64,000 bases of DNA from Herbaspirillum sp. GW103 (GCF_000261365.1 NZ_AJVC01000006.1:62001-126000); one strand, 5' to 3'; positions 17,483-27,046 are shown, numbered from the stretch's first letter. Translations and numbers: made by a program. The notes: a model not told the origin generated them from the letters alone.

Positions 17483-19294
17483 TCAGTCGTGCAGCTTGAC
17501 GCCGAAGCGCAGCGCAATGCCCAGGCCCACGGCCACCAGCGTGATATTGATGAAGGACAGCGCCGCTACCAGTTCCACGGCGCCGGCGGCCCACATGGAG
17601 ACGATCATCGAACCGATCACCTCGGTACCGGGCGAGAGCAGATAGACGCCGGTGGAGTACTCGCGCTCGAAGATCAGGAACACCATCAGCCAGGCCCCCA
17701 CCAGGCCATAGCGCACCAGCGGGAGGGTGACGTCGCGGGTGACGCGGGAGCGCGAGGCACCGACGGCGCGGGCTGCCTCTTCCAGCTCCGGGCCGACCTG
17801 CAGCAGGGCGGTATTGATCAGGCGCAGACCGTAAGCCATCCACACCACCGAGTAGGCCAGCCAGACCGAGAAGATGGTCGAGCGCAGGGCGCGCAGGGCG
17901 GGGATGAAGCTATCCACCAGCCACAGGGCGACGGGGTTGTCGATGCCCTTCAAGGCCGAATCCAGCAGCGAGGGCACAAACAGGAACACCCACAGGAAGG
18001 ACAGGCCGGCCAGCAGGCCCGGCACCGCACGCGGCACCAGCACGCTGTAGTCGAGAAAGCGCGTCACGCCATCCTGCTTGCGGTGCATGGCCAGGGCGAT
18101 GGCGGTATAGCAGGCCACCGCCAGGGCGCCGCCGATGACGCCGATCAAGACCGTATTGATGATGCCGCGCACCAGCGAGGGCTGGTCCCAGACGTTCAAC
18201 AGGTTCTCGAAAGTCAGCACGTCCAGCAGATTGACGCCATCCCCCCAGTGCGAGACGAAGGTGCGCAGGCCGATACCCGAGAGCGGAATGATGACGGTAA
18301 AGAGCAGCCAGCCGGCAATCAGGGCGAAGGCCACCCAGCGCCACTTGCCCAGCGGCAGCGCCTTCTGGCGCGCACCCTTGCCCTTGATGGCGACAAACTT
18401 GTTGGCCGAGCGCAGCAGCCAGCGTTGCAGCATCACCAGCGGCATGGTCACCGCCACCAGGCACACGGCCACTGCCGCCATCAGGTGATACGAAGGCGTA
18501 CCCAGCTTGTTGGTGAGCTTGTAGAGATAGGTCGGCAGGACCAGGTGGCCTTCCGGATCGCCCAGCACCAGCACCAGACCGAACACTTCAAAGCCGAGGA
18601 AGAACACCAGCACGCCCGAGTAAGCCAGTGCGGGCGTGATCATCGGCAGCGACACGTTCAGCGCCACCTGCAGCGGCGACGCCCCGGCCACGCGGGCCGC
18701 TTCTTCCACGTCCGAGCCGAGACTGCGCAGGGCCGCCGAGGCATACAGATAGACGTGCGGCACGTGGGTCAGGCCGGCGATGATGACGATGCTCGTAAAG
18801 GAATAGATATTCCACGGATCGCCCTCGAAGCCGACCACCGACAGCAGGTTCTTGACCCATACCGTGTAGAAGCCCACCGGGCCCATCGAGACCACATAGC
18901 CGAAACCGATCACCATGGGCGAGACGAAGATCGGCACCATCAGGGCCGGCGCGATGAAGCTGCGGCCCGGCAGGTCGGTGCGCACCATCAGGAAGGCCAG
19001 CATGCCCCCCAGCGGGACGGCGATCAGGGCCAGGCCGGTGGCCAGGGTCAGGCCGTTGATGAAGGCCTGGCGGAAGTCGGGATCGTCGAAGATGAAACGA
19101 TAGGAATCCAGGGTCAGCGTCTTGACCGGCGCGAAGAAGGGTGCCGACAGAAAGCTTTGATAGAAGATCAGCAGCAGCGGCACGAAGATGGCCAGGGCTG
19201 CCAGCAGCACGACCAGGCCGCGCGGCCAGTTCAGCCGGAAACGGCGGGCCGGCAGGGCTTGCTCGCTGCGCGGCAGCGTTGTGGTGGTTTGCAT
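17483..19294 (-). CDS. ABC transporter permease, fused dimer (FbpB-like)
   Basis: The protein has 603 aa, made of two permease halves in one chain, the FbpB arrangement. Each half carries an EAA coupling loop (EEAARVAGASPLQVALN and EEAARAVGASRSRVTRD). About 12 membrane helices are predicted. The ATG at 19294 was chosen because GAGG lies six bases upstream; an in-frame ATG at 19306 adds four residues. It is separated from the ATPase gene by 40 bp and from the binding-protein gene by 208 bp, which hold a REP-like repeat. Confidence 0.9.
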   Translation of the reverse strand: MQTTTTLPRSEQALPARRFRLNWPRGLVVLLAALAIFVPLLLIFYQSFLSAPFFAPVKTLTLDSYRFIFDDPDFRQAFINGLTLATGLALIAVPLGGMLAFLMVRTDLPGRSFIAPALMVPIFVSPMVIGFGYVVSMGPVGFYTVWVKNLLSVVGFEGDPWNIYSFTSIVIIAGLTHVPHVYLYASAALRSLGSDVEEAARVAGASPLQVALNVSLPMITPALAYSGVLVFFLGFEVFGLVLVLGDPEGHLVLPTYLYKLTNKLGTPSYHLMAAVAVCLVAVTMPLVMLQRWLLRSANKFVAIKGKGARQKALPLGKWRWVAFALIAGWLLFTVIIPLSGIGLRTFVSHWGDGVNLLDVLTFENLLNVWDQPSLVRGIINTVLIGVIGGALAVACYTAIALAMHRKQDGVTRFLDYSVLVPRAVPGLLAGLSFLWVFLFVPSLLDSALKGIDNPVALWLVDSFIPALRALRSTIFSVWLAYSVVWMAYGLRLINTALLQVGPELEEAARAVGASRSRVTRDVTLPLVRYGLVGAWLMVFLIFEREYSTGVYLLSPGTEVIGSMIVSMWAAGAVELVAALSFINITLVAVGLGIALRFGVKLHD

Positions 19295-19415
19295 GGTGCG
19301 CCTCATGAGTGGGCAGATGGAACAGAACAGGCCGGGCGACGGCAATGCGCCGCCCACGGAGACGGCCAGAGCCGCACTCCGCAAAGCGATGACACGATGT
19401 AATGAACGAACACTC

Positions 19416-19453
19416 CCGTTCGGACTGAGTAGACCAGCAGGGTCGTATCGAAG
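19416..19453 (+). repeat. REP-like repeat, third copy
   Basis: CCGTTCGGACTGAG at 19416 followed by TAG and a GTATCGAAG end matches the pair at 12787-12902. It is placed inside the ABC operon, between the binding-protein and permease genes, where it could lower expression of the downstream membrane genes relative to the binding protein. That effect is inferred from known intercistronic REP elements. Confidence 0.65.
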
Positions 19454-19502
19454 GCGTGACGGCCTCTGACCTGCGCGCTACCCGGCCCGGGACGGAAATG
19501 AT

Positions 19503-20609
19503 TTACTTCTTGGTGGCTTCCTTCCACTGCTTCAGGAAGTCCAGGCGCTTCTTCTGGTCCAGATAGTCCAGCAGTTCGGTGGAGACCGGCATGGGCTTCA
19601 AGGACGCGCCCAGTTGCCTGGTCAGTTCCGCCGAGGTGGTGGTCCCGGTGACATCGCCGCGAATGGCAAAGAGCTGCGCATCGTTGGCGATGATGGTCTG
19701 GCCGCGCTTGGAGAGGATGTAGTCCACCCACAGCTTGGCGGCATTGAGGTTCTTGCCGGCCTTGTTGATGAAGATCACGCGCGAGAGCACCAGGTTGTAA
19801 TCCTTGGTGAAGGCCACGCCGATGGACGGATCCTTCTTGGCGCGCACCAGGGCATAGGGGCCGAGGATGTTGTAGCCGATCAGGTTTTCACCCGAGGAGA
19901 TGCGTTCGAGCATGGTGCCGGTGGAGGACTGCACGCGTGCGGCCACGCCGCCCATGGCTTTGGCGAAGTCCCAGAAATGCGGATTGTGCTTCAGGTCATA
20001 GGTCATCAGGCTGAAGCCCACGCCGGACTTCTCGATGTCGTAGGTGGTGACCTTGTTCTTGAACTTGTCCTGCTTGCTGACCAGGAGCCTGGTGAACTCG
20101 TCGTGGGAGCTCGGCACCTCGGCCTCGCTCACCAGGCGCTTGTTGTAGACGATGGCGGCCGGCTCGAAGGTGGTGCCGTAGGCGGTGTCCTTCCAGTTGG
20201 CCCAGGCCGGCAGGGCAGCGGCTTCGGGCGACTTGTAGGCGACCGCATAGCCTTCGGAGGCCAGCTTGACCTGCAAGTCCATCGACGAGGACCACATCAC
20301 GTCGGCGGTGGCGCCGCCGGCGGCGGCTTCGGAGATGAAGCGGTTGTAGGCTTCGGTGGAATTCATGTCGTTGTACTCGACCTTGACGCCCGGATAGAGC
20401 GCGCCGAAATCCTTGATCAGCGCTTCGGCCGCCTTGGAATCGGTGGTGCTGTAGATCACGACCTTGCCTTCCTTGCCGGCGCCTTCAATGACCTTGGCGT
20501 AATCGGCCGGATAGCCGGCGGGAGTGTCGGCATGGGCCACACTGCTGAAAGTGACGGGCAAAGCGAGGGCCAGGCCGAGCGCAATGCTCAGGCGACGTTT
20601 GTGCAACAT
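19503..20609 (-). CDS. Periplasmic substrate-binding protein of the ferric-type ABC transporter
   Basis: The protein has 368 aa. A signal peptide (KRRLSIALGLALALP...) ends at AHA near residue 27. The mature part has the family pattern KVVIYSTTDSKAAEALIKDF and NDMNSTEAYNRF, then GGATADVMWSSSMD, typical of extracellular binding proteins of the iron(III)/aminoethylphosphonate group. AAGGAGAACCC precedes the ATG at 20609. It is transcribed before the fused permease and the ATPase. The YNKR and SRVIFINKAGKNLNAA segments fit an anion-liganded binding site; the ligand is not certain. Confidence 0.88.
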   Translation of the reverse strand: MLHKRRLSIALGLALALPVTFSSVAHADTPAGYPADYAKVIEGAGKEGKVVIYSTTDSKAAEALIKDFGALYPGVKVEYNDMNSTEAYNRFISEAAAGGATADVMWSSSMDLQVKLASEGYAVAYKSPEAAALPAWANWKDTAYGTTFEPAAIVYNKRLVSEAEVPSSHDEFTRLLVSKQDKFKNKVTTYDIEKSGVGFSLMTYDLKHNPHFWDFAKAMGGVAARVQSSTGTMLERISSGENLIGYNILGPYALVRAKKDPSIGVAFTKDYNLVLSRVIFINKAGKNLNAAKLWVDYILSKRGQTIIANDAQLFAIRGDVTGTTTSAELTRQLGASLKPMPVSTELLDYLDQKKRLDFLKQWKEATKK

Positions 20610-20644
20610 GGGTTCTCCTTGATGATGAAACGGACCTTGCGCCG

Positions 20645-20685
20645 GCCCGGTTGCAGAGCACGCCTGACGGCGTGTGCAACCGGGC
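20645..20685. other. Long intercistronic hairpin between Bug and ABC genes
   Basis: An 11-bp outer stem (GCCCGGTTGCA at 20645-20655 with TGCAACCGGGC at 20675-20685) continues into a 6-bp inner stem (CACGCC/GGCGTG, loop TGAC) across a three-base bulge. There is no T-run, so it is not a classic terminator. It could attenuate read-through from the Bug gene or protect mRNA ends. Confidence 0.65.
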
Positions 20686-20688
20686 TTG

Positions 20689-21660
20689 TCAGCGCACCAG
20701 GCCCAACTCCTGGGACTGCCTGCGATAGCGCGCAACGGTCTGCGCGATGTAATCCGAGAGCGGCTTGCCGGTCATGGCAAAGGGTTGCAAGCCACCCATG
20801 CTGCGCTGGCGATCGAAGGCGGGATCGGCCAGTGCACGGTCAAAATACTGTACCCAGCGCCGGTAATCCTCCTGCGACGCATGCGCACTCATGTAGAAGC
20901 CGCGAATGATGGGCCAGACCACGTCATAGCCCTGTTCACGCGCAGTCGGCACCGAATGCAGCGGACCCGGCAGGCGTTGCTCGGACAGCACCGCCAGGAT
21001 CCGCACCTTGCCATCGGCCATGAAGTAGGCGGCCTCCGAGGTATCGCCCGAGATCACCTGCACATGTCCGGCCTGCAATGCGGCAAAGGAATCACCGCCG
21101 CCTTCCAGCGCAACGAAACGGAACTGCCTCGGCGTGAAGCCGGCGTGTTGCGCCAGCAGCGCCATCTTCAGCCAGTCCTGGCTGCCCACGGTCCCGGACA
21201 AGCCCACGGTAACCGCCGACGGATTCTTGCGGATCGCTTCGAGCAACTGCTTCAGGTTGTGCCAGGGTGCATCGCCGCGCACCGCAATCATGCCGTGATC
21301 GATGCCGATGCCAGCCACCCAGCGCACGTCGCCCACGTCAGCGCGACCATACTTGCCTTGCGCCAGACTCAGCAGCGAGCCACCCGAAAAGGCCACCAGG
21401 GTTTCCGGCCCGCCGCGCCGCTGCGAGACCACCGAACTCCAGGCCACCGCACCGATACCACCGGGCAGGTAGGCCACCTTGAAGTCCTGCTGGCCCGCTT
21501 CGGACTGCATCACCCGGCGCAACAGCTTGCACGAGGCATCCATGCCGCCGCCCGGCTTGGCCGGGACGATGCACTCGGTGGCCCAGGCGCACGGCAGCGC
21601 ACACGCCAGCAGGCATGCGGCCAGACGGTGATACCAGCGATGCAGGCATCCGGCCTTCAT
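20689..21660 (-). CDS. Bug/TctC-family periplasmic binding protein (orphan)
   Basis: The protein has 323 aa. It starts with a signal peptide ending near CAWA-TE. The mature protein carries the Bug-type pattern CIVPAKPGGGMDASCKLL, LPGGIGAVAW and GDTSEAAYFMADGKVRILAV. Bug proteins bind carboxylates in tripartite tricarboxylate transport. No TctA or TctB membrane partner is present. It is instead placed between a TctDE-like two-component system (divergent) and an ABC transporter, so it may be the ligand sensor for the kinase, as described for BctC/BctDE of Bordetella. That role here is inferred. Confidence 0.88.
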   Translation of the reverse strand: MKAGCLHRWYHRLAACLLACALPCAWATECIVPAKPGGGMDASCKLLRRVMQSEAGQQDFKVAYLPGGIGAVAWSSVVSQRRGGPETLVAFSGGSLLSLAQGKYGRADVGDVRWVAGIGIDHGMIAVRGDAPWHNLKQLLEAIRKNPSAVTVGLSGTVGSQDWLKMALLAQHAGFTPRQFRFVALEGGGDSFAALQAGHVQVISGDTSEAAYFMADGKVRILAVLSEQRLPGPLHSVPTAREQGYDVVWPIIRGFYMSAHASQEDYRRWVQYFDRALADPAFDRQRSMGGLQPFAMTGKPLSDYIAQTVARYRRQSQELGLVR

Positions 21661-21939
21661 GGCCGAGAGCAGCAGCGCAACAACAATATGGGAACAACGG
21701 TACCGGCACGGCCGGACCCGGGGGCAGTCATGTGGTGTCTCCAGCTTGGAATTCTTGATATGGGCGCATCGTACAAGAAAAGGCTTTCAGCCGGCTTTCA
21801 GCCAGGCTGTCAGTGTGGGATCGAAGCTACGCAGTTTCCACAATGGCCGCGCCGGACGTTTCAAAGGCGGCGGGCCATCTGTTAGCATCCGCGCTGGAGA
21901 CAAGCCGTACCGCACTGTAAAAAATATAAAGGCAGCATC

Positions 21940-22614
21940 ATGCGCATCCTGCTGGTCGAAGACCATATCGAACTTTCCCGCTGGCTGGCCAAGGCCCTGC
22001 GCGACGCCCACCTCACGGTGGAGTGTGCGCACAACGGTGCCGATGCCGACAGCCTGCTGCTCACGCAAGACTATGCTCTGGTGATCCTGGACCTGACCCT
22101 GCCGCGCATGGATGGGCTGGAAGTCTTGAAGCGCATGCGCGCGCGCGGCAGCCGCACACCGGTCCTGATCCTGACCGCGCGCGGCGGTCTGGCCGATCGT
22201 GTCAGCGGCCTGAACATGGGTGCCGATGACTACCTCGCCAAACCCTTCGAGCTGGAAGAACTGGAAGCGCGCGTGAAGGCCCTGCTGCGCCGTTCGCAGA
22301 GCCAGGAAGCGGTCACCGTGGCCTGCGGTGCGCTGTGCTTCGATACCGTCTCGCGCACCTTCACCTATCACGGCGAACTGCTGGCGCTGACCCCGCGCGA
22401 ACATGCGGTGCTGGAAGTGCTGATCATGCGCCAGGGCCACACCGTACCCAAGGACAAATTGTTCCAGCAGGTGTTTTCGCTGGATGACAACGCCAGCGTG
22501 GACGCCATCGAAATCTACATCCACCGTCTGCGCAAGAAACTGGAACACGAGGCGGCGGGCCGGGTCGGCATCACCACCCTGCGCGGCCTGGGCTATCTGC
22601 TGCAGGCGGCGTGA
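21940..22614 (+). CDS. OmpR/TctD-like response regulator
   Basis: The protein has 224 aa. The receiver has LLVEDHIELS, the phosphoacceptor aspartate in LVILDLTLPRMDG at 51, and the lysine in YLAKPFELEE. A winged-helix domain follows with LTPREHAVLEVLI and SVDAIEIYIHRLRKKLE. This matches the OmpR class and the TctD/QseB branch. The stop overlaps the start of the kinase gene by four bases (ATGA), so translation is coupled. It is divergent from the Bug gene and probably controls that operon. Confidence 0.92.
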   Translation: MRILLVEDHIELSRWLAKALRDAHLTVECAHNGADADSLLLTQDYALVILDLTLPRMDGLEVLKRMRARGSRTPVLILTARGGLADRVSGLNMGADDYLAKPFELEELEARVKALLRRSQSQEAVTVACGALCFDTVSRTFTYHGELLALTPREHAVLEVLIMRQGHTVPKDKLFQQVFSLDDNASVDAIEIYIHRLRKKLEHEAAGRVGITTLRGLGYLLQAA

Positions 22615-24071
22615 TGACGCAAGCCCCGCGGCGACTGGGCAACCTGCGCAGCCAGCTGGTGCGGTGGCTGATCATTCCGCTGACGCTGCTGGTGGCTCTG
22701 GATGCGGTCTCGGTCTACACCAATGCACTGGAGGTGGCCGACCTCGCCTACGACCGCTCGCTGCTGGCGTCCACCCGCGCACTGGCCGAACGGGTCTCCA
22801 TCGTCGACGGGCATGTCACGGCCGATGTGCCCTACGTGGCATTGGACAGCTTCGAGACCGATACCCTGGGTCGCATCTACTACAAGGTCACCGGACTCAA
22901 GGGCGAGCTGGTCTCAGGCTACGACGACCTGCCGCCGGTGCCGGCCAACGTCAAACGCTCGGAAGCCTATCCGGCGCTGGTGCGTTTCTACCAGGCCGAT
23001 TATCACAACCAGCCCATCCGCATCGCCGCGTTGCTGCAGCCGGTGTATGACGACAGCATGCGCGGCATCGCCCTGATCCAGGTCGGCGAGACCATGGAGG
23101 CACGCAATGGCATGACGCGCAAGATCCTCTTCGATACACTTTGGCGCCAGGGCACGCTGGTGACGGTGGCGGCGCTGCTGGTATGGTTTGCGGTGCGCTT
23201 CGTGCTGCGTCCGGTGATGCAGTTGAAGGGCGAGGTGGAGTCGCGCGCGCCCACCGATCTCTCCGGTTTCGATCCGGCGCTGGTGCACAAGGAAATGCGC
23301 CCGCTGGTGCAGGCCATGAATGGCTACATGGGTCGGCTGCAGGCCCTGATCAGCGCCCAGCGGCGCTTCATCGCCGATGCCTCGCACCAGTTGCGTACCC
23401 CCCTGACGGTATTGAAGACGCAATCCGAACTGACCCTGCGCGAACTGCGCCGCACGCGGCTCGATCCCGCCGAGCTGCGTGAGCTGGTGGAAGGCATGGC
23501 GCGCACTACCGATTCGGCGGTGCACCTGGCCAATCGCCTGCTCACGCTGGCACGGGCCGAACATGGGGCGGCCGAAGGCGGCACCATGCGCGTGCGGCTC
23601 ACCGATGCGGCGCGCCAGGTGGCGCTGGAACTGTCACAGCAAGCCGTGGCCCGCGACATCGGGCTGGCGTTCGAGGATGAAGGCGATCTTGCCATCGAGG
23701 GCAATGCACTGCTGCTGCATGAACTGATGGTGAACCTGCTGGACAATGCGATCCGCTATACGCCACGCGGCGGCCAGATCACCTTGCGCGTACGGGCCCT
23801 GAGTCAGCCGGGCCAGCCGACCAGCGCGCTGCTGGAGGTGGAAGACAACGGCCCCGGCATTGCCGAGGCCGAACGCGAAAAAGTATTCGAACCCTTCTAC
23901 CGCGCCGGTGCCACCCAGCACGTCAATCCGGGCGGAACCGGACTGGGGCTGGCAATCGTACGCGAGATCGCCGCCCTGCACCGCGCTACCGTGACGCTGG
24001 AAGCCCCGCCGCGAGGCAGCGGGCTGCTGGTGCGCATCGCGTTTGCGGGTGTCGTGGAAATGCGGGCCTGA
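22611..24071 (+). CDS. TctE-like sensor histidine kinase
   Basis: The protein has 486 aa. There are two membrane helices (residues ~15-35 and ~176-196) with a ~140-residue periplasmic sensor between them, resembling the 2CSK_N domain of TctE. The HisKA motif is DASHQLRTPLTVLKTQ with the histidine near 257. HATPase boxes are NLLDNAIRYT, DNGPGI and GGTGLGLAI. It is the cognate partner of the response regulator that overlaps it. A carboxylate signal, perhaps through the adjacent Bug protein, is likely. Confidence 0.92.
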   Translation: MMTQAPRRLGNLRSQLVRWLIIPLTLLVALDAVSVYTNALEVADLAYDRSLLASTRALAERVSIVDGHVTADVPYVALDSFETDTLGRIYYKVTGLKGELVSGYDDLPPVPANVKRSEAYPALVRFYQADYHNQPIRIAALLQPVYDDSMRGIALIQVGETMEARNGMTRKILFDTLWRQGTLVTVAALLVWFAVRFVLRPVMQLKGEVESRAPTDLSGFDPALVHKEMRPLVQAMNGYMGRLQALISAQRRFIADASHQLRTPLTVLKTQSELTLRELRRTRLDPAELRELVEGMARTTDSAVHLANRLLTLARAEHGAAEGGTMRVRLTDAARQVALELSQQAVARDIGLAFEDEGDLAIEGNALLLHELMVNLLDNAIRYTPRGGQITLRVRALSQPGQPTSALLEVEDNGPGIAEAEREKVFEPFYRAGATQHVNPGGTGLGLAIVREIAALHRATVTLEAPPRGSGLLVRIAFAGVVEMRA

Positions 24072-24111
24072 ACCTCGAAACTGGATTTTGCGCACGTGGT
24101 CGGCATGTCCG

Positions 24112-25740
24112 TCACACGAATGTGCCGATGGCTGCAATGACCGCCTGCCGCACCGATCCGCTGACCACGAAGTCATGCGCCGCCTGCACGTCATCATGGA
24201 ACCAGCGATCGCCCTCCAGGCAGGCCGGAATCTGCCGACGGATCTCCTCATACGCCGCCTGCGTGCCCTGCCCCAGCGTGAAGTCCTTGAGCAGTTCTTC
24301 GGTCATGGTCAGCGCCTGCGCGGCCAACAGCATTTCCACGCCGACGATGTATTGCGTGTTCTGCACCACCGTCATGGCCTTGCGCGCGCACCAGGTCGAA
24401 TTGGAAATATGATCTTCGCTATTGCCCTTGGAGGGGATGCTGTCGACGCTGCCCGGCATGCAGAGGGTACGATTTTCCATCACCAGCGAACTCATCGAAC
24501 ATTGCACCACCGGATAACCGGTGTTGACACCACGCACGCCGCTCATCAGGTTGCGGGGCAAACCCCACGACAGCGTGGGATCGATCAGCCGCGCGATACG
24601 GCGCTCGCAGATGCTGCCCAGGTCCGTGATGGCCATGGCCAGCAAGTCCATGGCCTGCGCCAGATACTGGCCGTGGAAGTTGCCACCGGAAATGATTTCG
24701 AAACCTTCGCCCTCTTCCTTGTTGAAGATCAGCGGATTGTCGGTGGCAGAGTTGATCTCCTTCCCGATGATGGTATCGATGTAGTCCAGTGCATCGAAGA
24801 CCGGCCCATACACTTGCGGTGCGCAGCGCAGCGAATAGACGTCCTGGATGCGCGCGGTATAAGGGATATCGGTGCGACGCAGTTCATCGGGCAATTGCAC
24901 CGCACGTGCTTCATGCGTGGTACGGGTGGAGCCGTTGAGCAGAGTGCGGATGACTTCGGCCGTCTTGATCTGCCCCGCATGCGGACGCGCCATCTGAATG
25001 CGCGGATCGAAGGCCGACATCTCGGCCCGCATCGCTTCCAGCGTCAGCCCCAGCGACAGGCAGGCGTCGGTGAGCAGGTGGCGTGCATCGTGGGCCGCCA
25101 GGATGGCCACGGCCAGCGAAGCGGTGCAACCATTGATGAGGGCCGAAGCATCCTTGGCCTTGAGGTCGAATTTCACCGGAGCGATACCGGCCTGCTCAAT
25201 CGCTTGCGTGGCCCGCATGCGTTGGCCGCGATACATCACTTCGGCCTCATCGAATCCGGCAATGGCCGCCGCCAGATAAGCCAGCGGCGCCAGATCTCCT
25301 GAGGCACCGACTGAACCCTTCTGCGGCATGATCGGATGAATACCGGCATTGAGGAAGGCCAGCAGGCGATCCACCACTTCCACGCGCGGCGCGGAATAAT
25401 TCGATGCGAAGGCATTGGCCCGCAGCAGCATGGTGGCGCGACTGACTTCTTCAGAAAACGGCTCGCCGATGCCTGCGCTGTGCGCGCGGATCAGTTGCGT
25501 CTGGAACAGCTCGATGTGCTCGACCTTGATGCGCGTGTCCTTGAGCAAGCCCACACCGGTGTTGAAGCTGTACATCATGGGGGCTTCATCGTGCATCCAG
25601 GTGGATTCGATGTAGTCGCGGCTTTGCTTGAGCGCGCTGCGCGAGGAATCGGCCAGTGCAACCTTCAGGTGCGGGGCGCGGGCCACGCTGAGGACTTGCG
25701 CGGCGGTGAGGTTGAAGCCGTCGATGGTGATGAGTGACAT
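24112..25740 (-). CDS. MIO-type aromatic amino-acid ammonia-lyase (HutH-like)
   Basis: The protein has 542 aa. GSVGASGDLAPLAYLA contains the Ala-Ser-Gly (146-148) that cyclises to the MIO cofactor. The catalytic tyrosine is in MYSFNTGVG near 57. IQDVYSLRCAPQVYG matches the HutH core. The selectivity position reads R-A-H (His-87), which argues for a histidine- or tyrosine-like substrate and against phenylalanine. No urocanase or other hut gene is nearby, so the substrate is open. The ATG at 25740 has GGAG upstream. It is the second gene of an operon with the M20 hydrolase. Confidence 0.87.
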   Translation of the reverse strand: MSLITIDGFNLTAAQVLSVARAPHLKVALADSSRSALKQSRDYIESTWMHDEAPMMYSFNTGVGLLKDTRIKVEHIELFQTQLIRAHSAGIGEPFSEEVSRATMLLRANAFASNYSAPRVEVVDRLLAFLNAGIHPIMPQKGSVGASGDLAPLAYLAAAIAGFDEAEVMYRGQRMRATQAIEQAGIAPVKFDLKAKDASALINGCTASLAVAILAAHDARHLLTDACLSLGLTLEAMRAEMSAFDPRIQMARPHAGQIKTAEVIRTLLNGSTRTTHEARAVQLPDELRRTDIPYTARIQDVYSLRCAPQVYGPVFDALDYIDTIIGKEINSATDNPLIFNKEEGEGFEIISGGNFHGQYLAQAMDLLAMAITDLGSICERRIARLIDPTLSWGLPRNLMSGVRGVNTGYPVVQCSMSSLVMENRTLCMPGSVDSIPSKGNSEDHISNSTWCARKAMTVVQNTQYIVGVEMLLAAQALTMTEELLKDFTLGQGTQAAYEEIRRQIPACLEGDRWFHDDVQAAHDFVVSGSVRQAVIAAIGTFV

Positions 25741-25792
25741 GGAAACTCCGTAATCCTTCAATGAGCCTTCAGTGAGAAGCCTGAGCGCGGAC

Positions 25793-27046
25793 TCAGGGCT
25801 GGAATTGTTCGACCAGATGGCCGAAGACCCGGGCGGCGATGCAGGCGTCTTCGACGGTCATCGTTTCGTCGGGGTGATGGCTGATGCCGCCGTTGCCGCA
25901 ACGGACGAAGAGCATCGCCACTTCGCCCAGCGGCGCCATGGCCATGGCGTCGTGACCGGCTCCGGAAGGCAGGTGGCGTACCGGCAAACCGGCCGTCTCG
26001 ATGGCCTTGGCCAGCGCCGCCTGCAGACGCGGGGCACAGGGGACGCTGGCGGCCTCGTGGGTCTGGCGCAGGTCGATCTCCACCTGACGTCGCGCGGCAA
26101 TGCGCGCGATCTCGGCGCGCACGTCGGCCACGGCGGCCAGGCGGTCTGCATCTTCCTCGGCGCGGATGTCGATGGAGAAGGTCGCCAGCCCCGGCACCAC
26201 GTTGGCTGCGCCCTGGTTCACTTCCAGCATGCCCATGGTGCCGACCAGCCCCGGCTTGATGCCGCAGCGACGCTCGATGTACAAGCCAACCTCGGCGGCC
26301 GCCATGGCGGCGTCACGCCGCAGGTGCATGGGCACTGTCCCGGCATGTCCGGCCAGGCCGCGCACCTCGGCCATGAAGCGACTGGCACCCGAAATTGCCG
26401 TGACCACGCCCACGGGCAAGCCCTCATTGAGCAATAGCGGCCCCTGTTCGATATGGAGCTCGACGAAGGCCGCCACCGAGGCGGGCGACCACGCATCCCC
26501 GGCAATGCGCGCCGGGTCCAGCCCGGCGGCCGCAATCGCCTGGCGCATGCTGATGCCCCCGGCATCAAGGTTCTCCAGCACGGCCTGGTCAAAGGTGCCG
26601 GCCACGGTGCGGCTGCCCAGCAGGGTGGCCTTGAAGCGCACACCTTCCTCCTCGGCAAAACCGATCACCTCGATGGGAAACGCAAAGCGCCGCCCCGCAC
26701 GATGCCATTGGGCAATGCAGGCCAGCGGCAGCACGATGCCCAGGTTGCCGTCGTACTTGCCGGCATTGCGCACGGTATCGAAGTGCGAACCGGTCACCAG
26801 GGCCGGTCGGTGCTCATGGCCGGGCGCGGCCTCGTAACGCCCGATCACGTTGCCGGCGTTGTCACGCCGCACGCGCAGACCGGATTGCTCCATCCAGCGC
26901 ATCAGCTCGGCGGCGGCGGCCTGGTGCGTGGGCGTGAGATAGGTCCGGGTCAGCATGCCGGGCGCCTCGCTGTGCTGCGCCAGCAGCTCGGCCCACTGCA
27001 TCGCTTGCTGGCCGGCCTGCTGGCTGGACGGGTCCATGGCTTTCAT
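25793..27046 (-). CDS. M20 amidohydrolase (allantoate / N-carbamoyl-amino-acid hydrolase type)
   Basis: The protein has 417 aa. Metal ligands are visible: H88 in GSHFDT, D99 in KYDGNLG, E132-E134 in FAEEEGVRF, the histidine in VELHIEQGPLL and the late histidine in ISHHPDE. This ligand set and length match AllC/HyuC enzymes that split N-carbamoyl or ureido groups. AGAGGAGACGCG precedes the ATG at 27046. It lies 52 bp before the ammonia-lyase gene, and is divergent from the symporter. Together they suggest uptake and breakdown of an N-substituted amino acid. Confidence 0.88.
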   Translation of the reverse strand: MKAMDPSSQQAGQQAMQWAELLAQHSEAPGMLTRTYLTPTHQAAAAELMRWMEQSGLRVRRDNAGNVIGRYEAAPGHEHRPALVTGSHFDTVRNAGKYDGNLGIVLPLACIAQWHRAGRRFAFPIEVIGFAEEEGVRFKATLLGSRTVAGTFDQAVLENLDAGGISMRQAIAAAGLDPARIAGDAWSPASVAAFVELHIEQGPLLLNEGLPVGVVTAISGASRFMAEVRGLAGHAGTVPMHLRRDAAMAAAEVGLYIERRCGIKPGLVGTMGMLEVNQGAANVVPGLATFSIDIRAEEDADRLAAVADVRAEIARIAARRQVEIDLRQTHEAASVPCAPRLQAALAKAIETAGLPVRHLPSGAGHDAMAMAPLGEVAMLFVRCGNGGISHHPDETMTVEDACIAARVFGHLVEQFQP

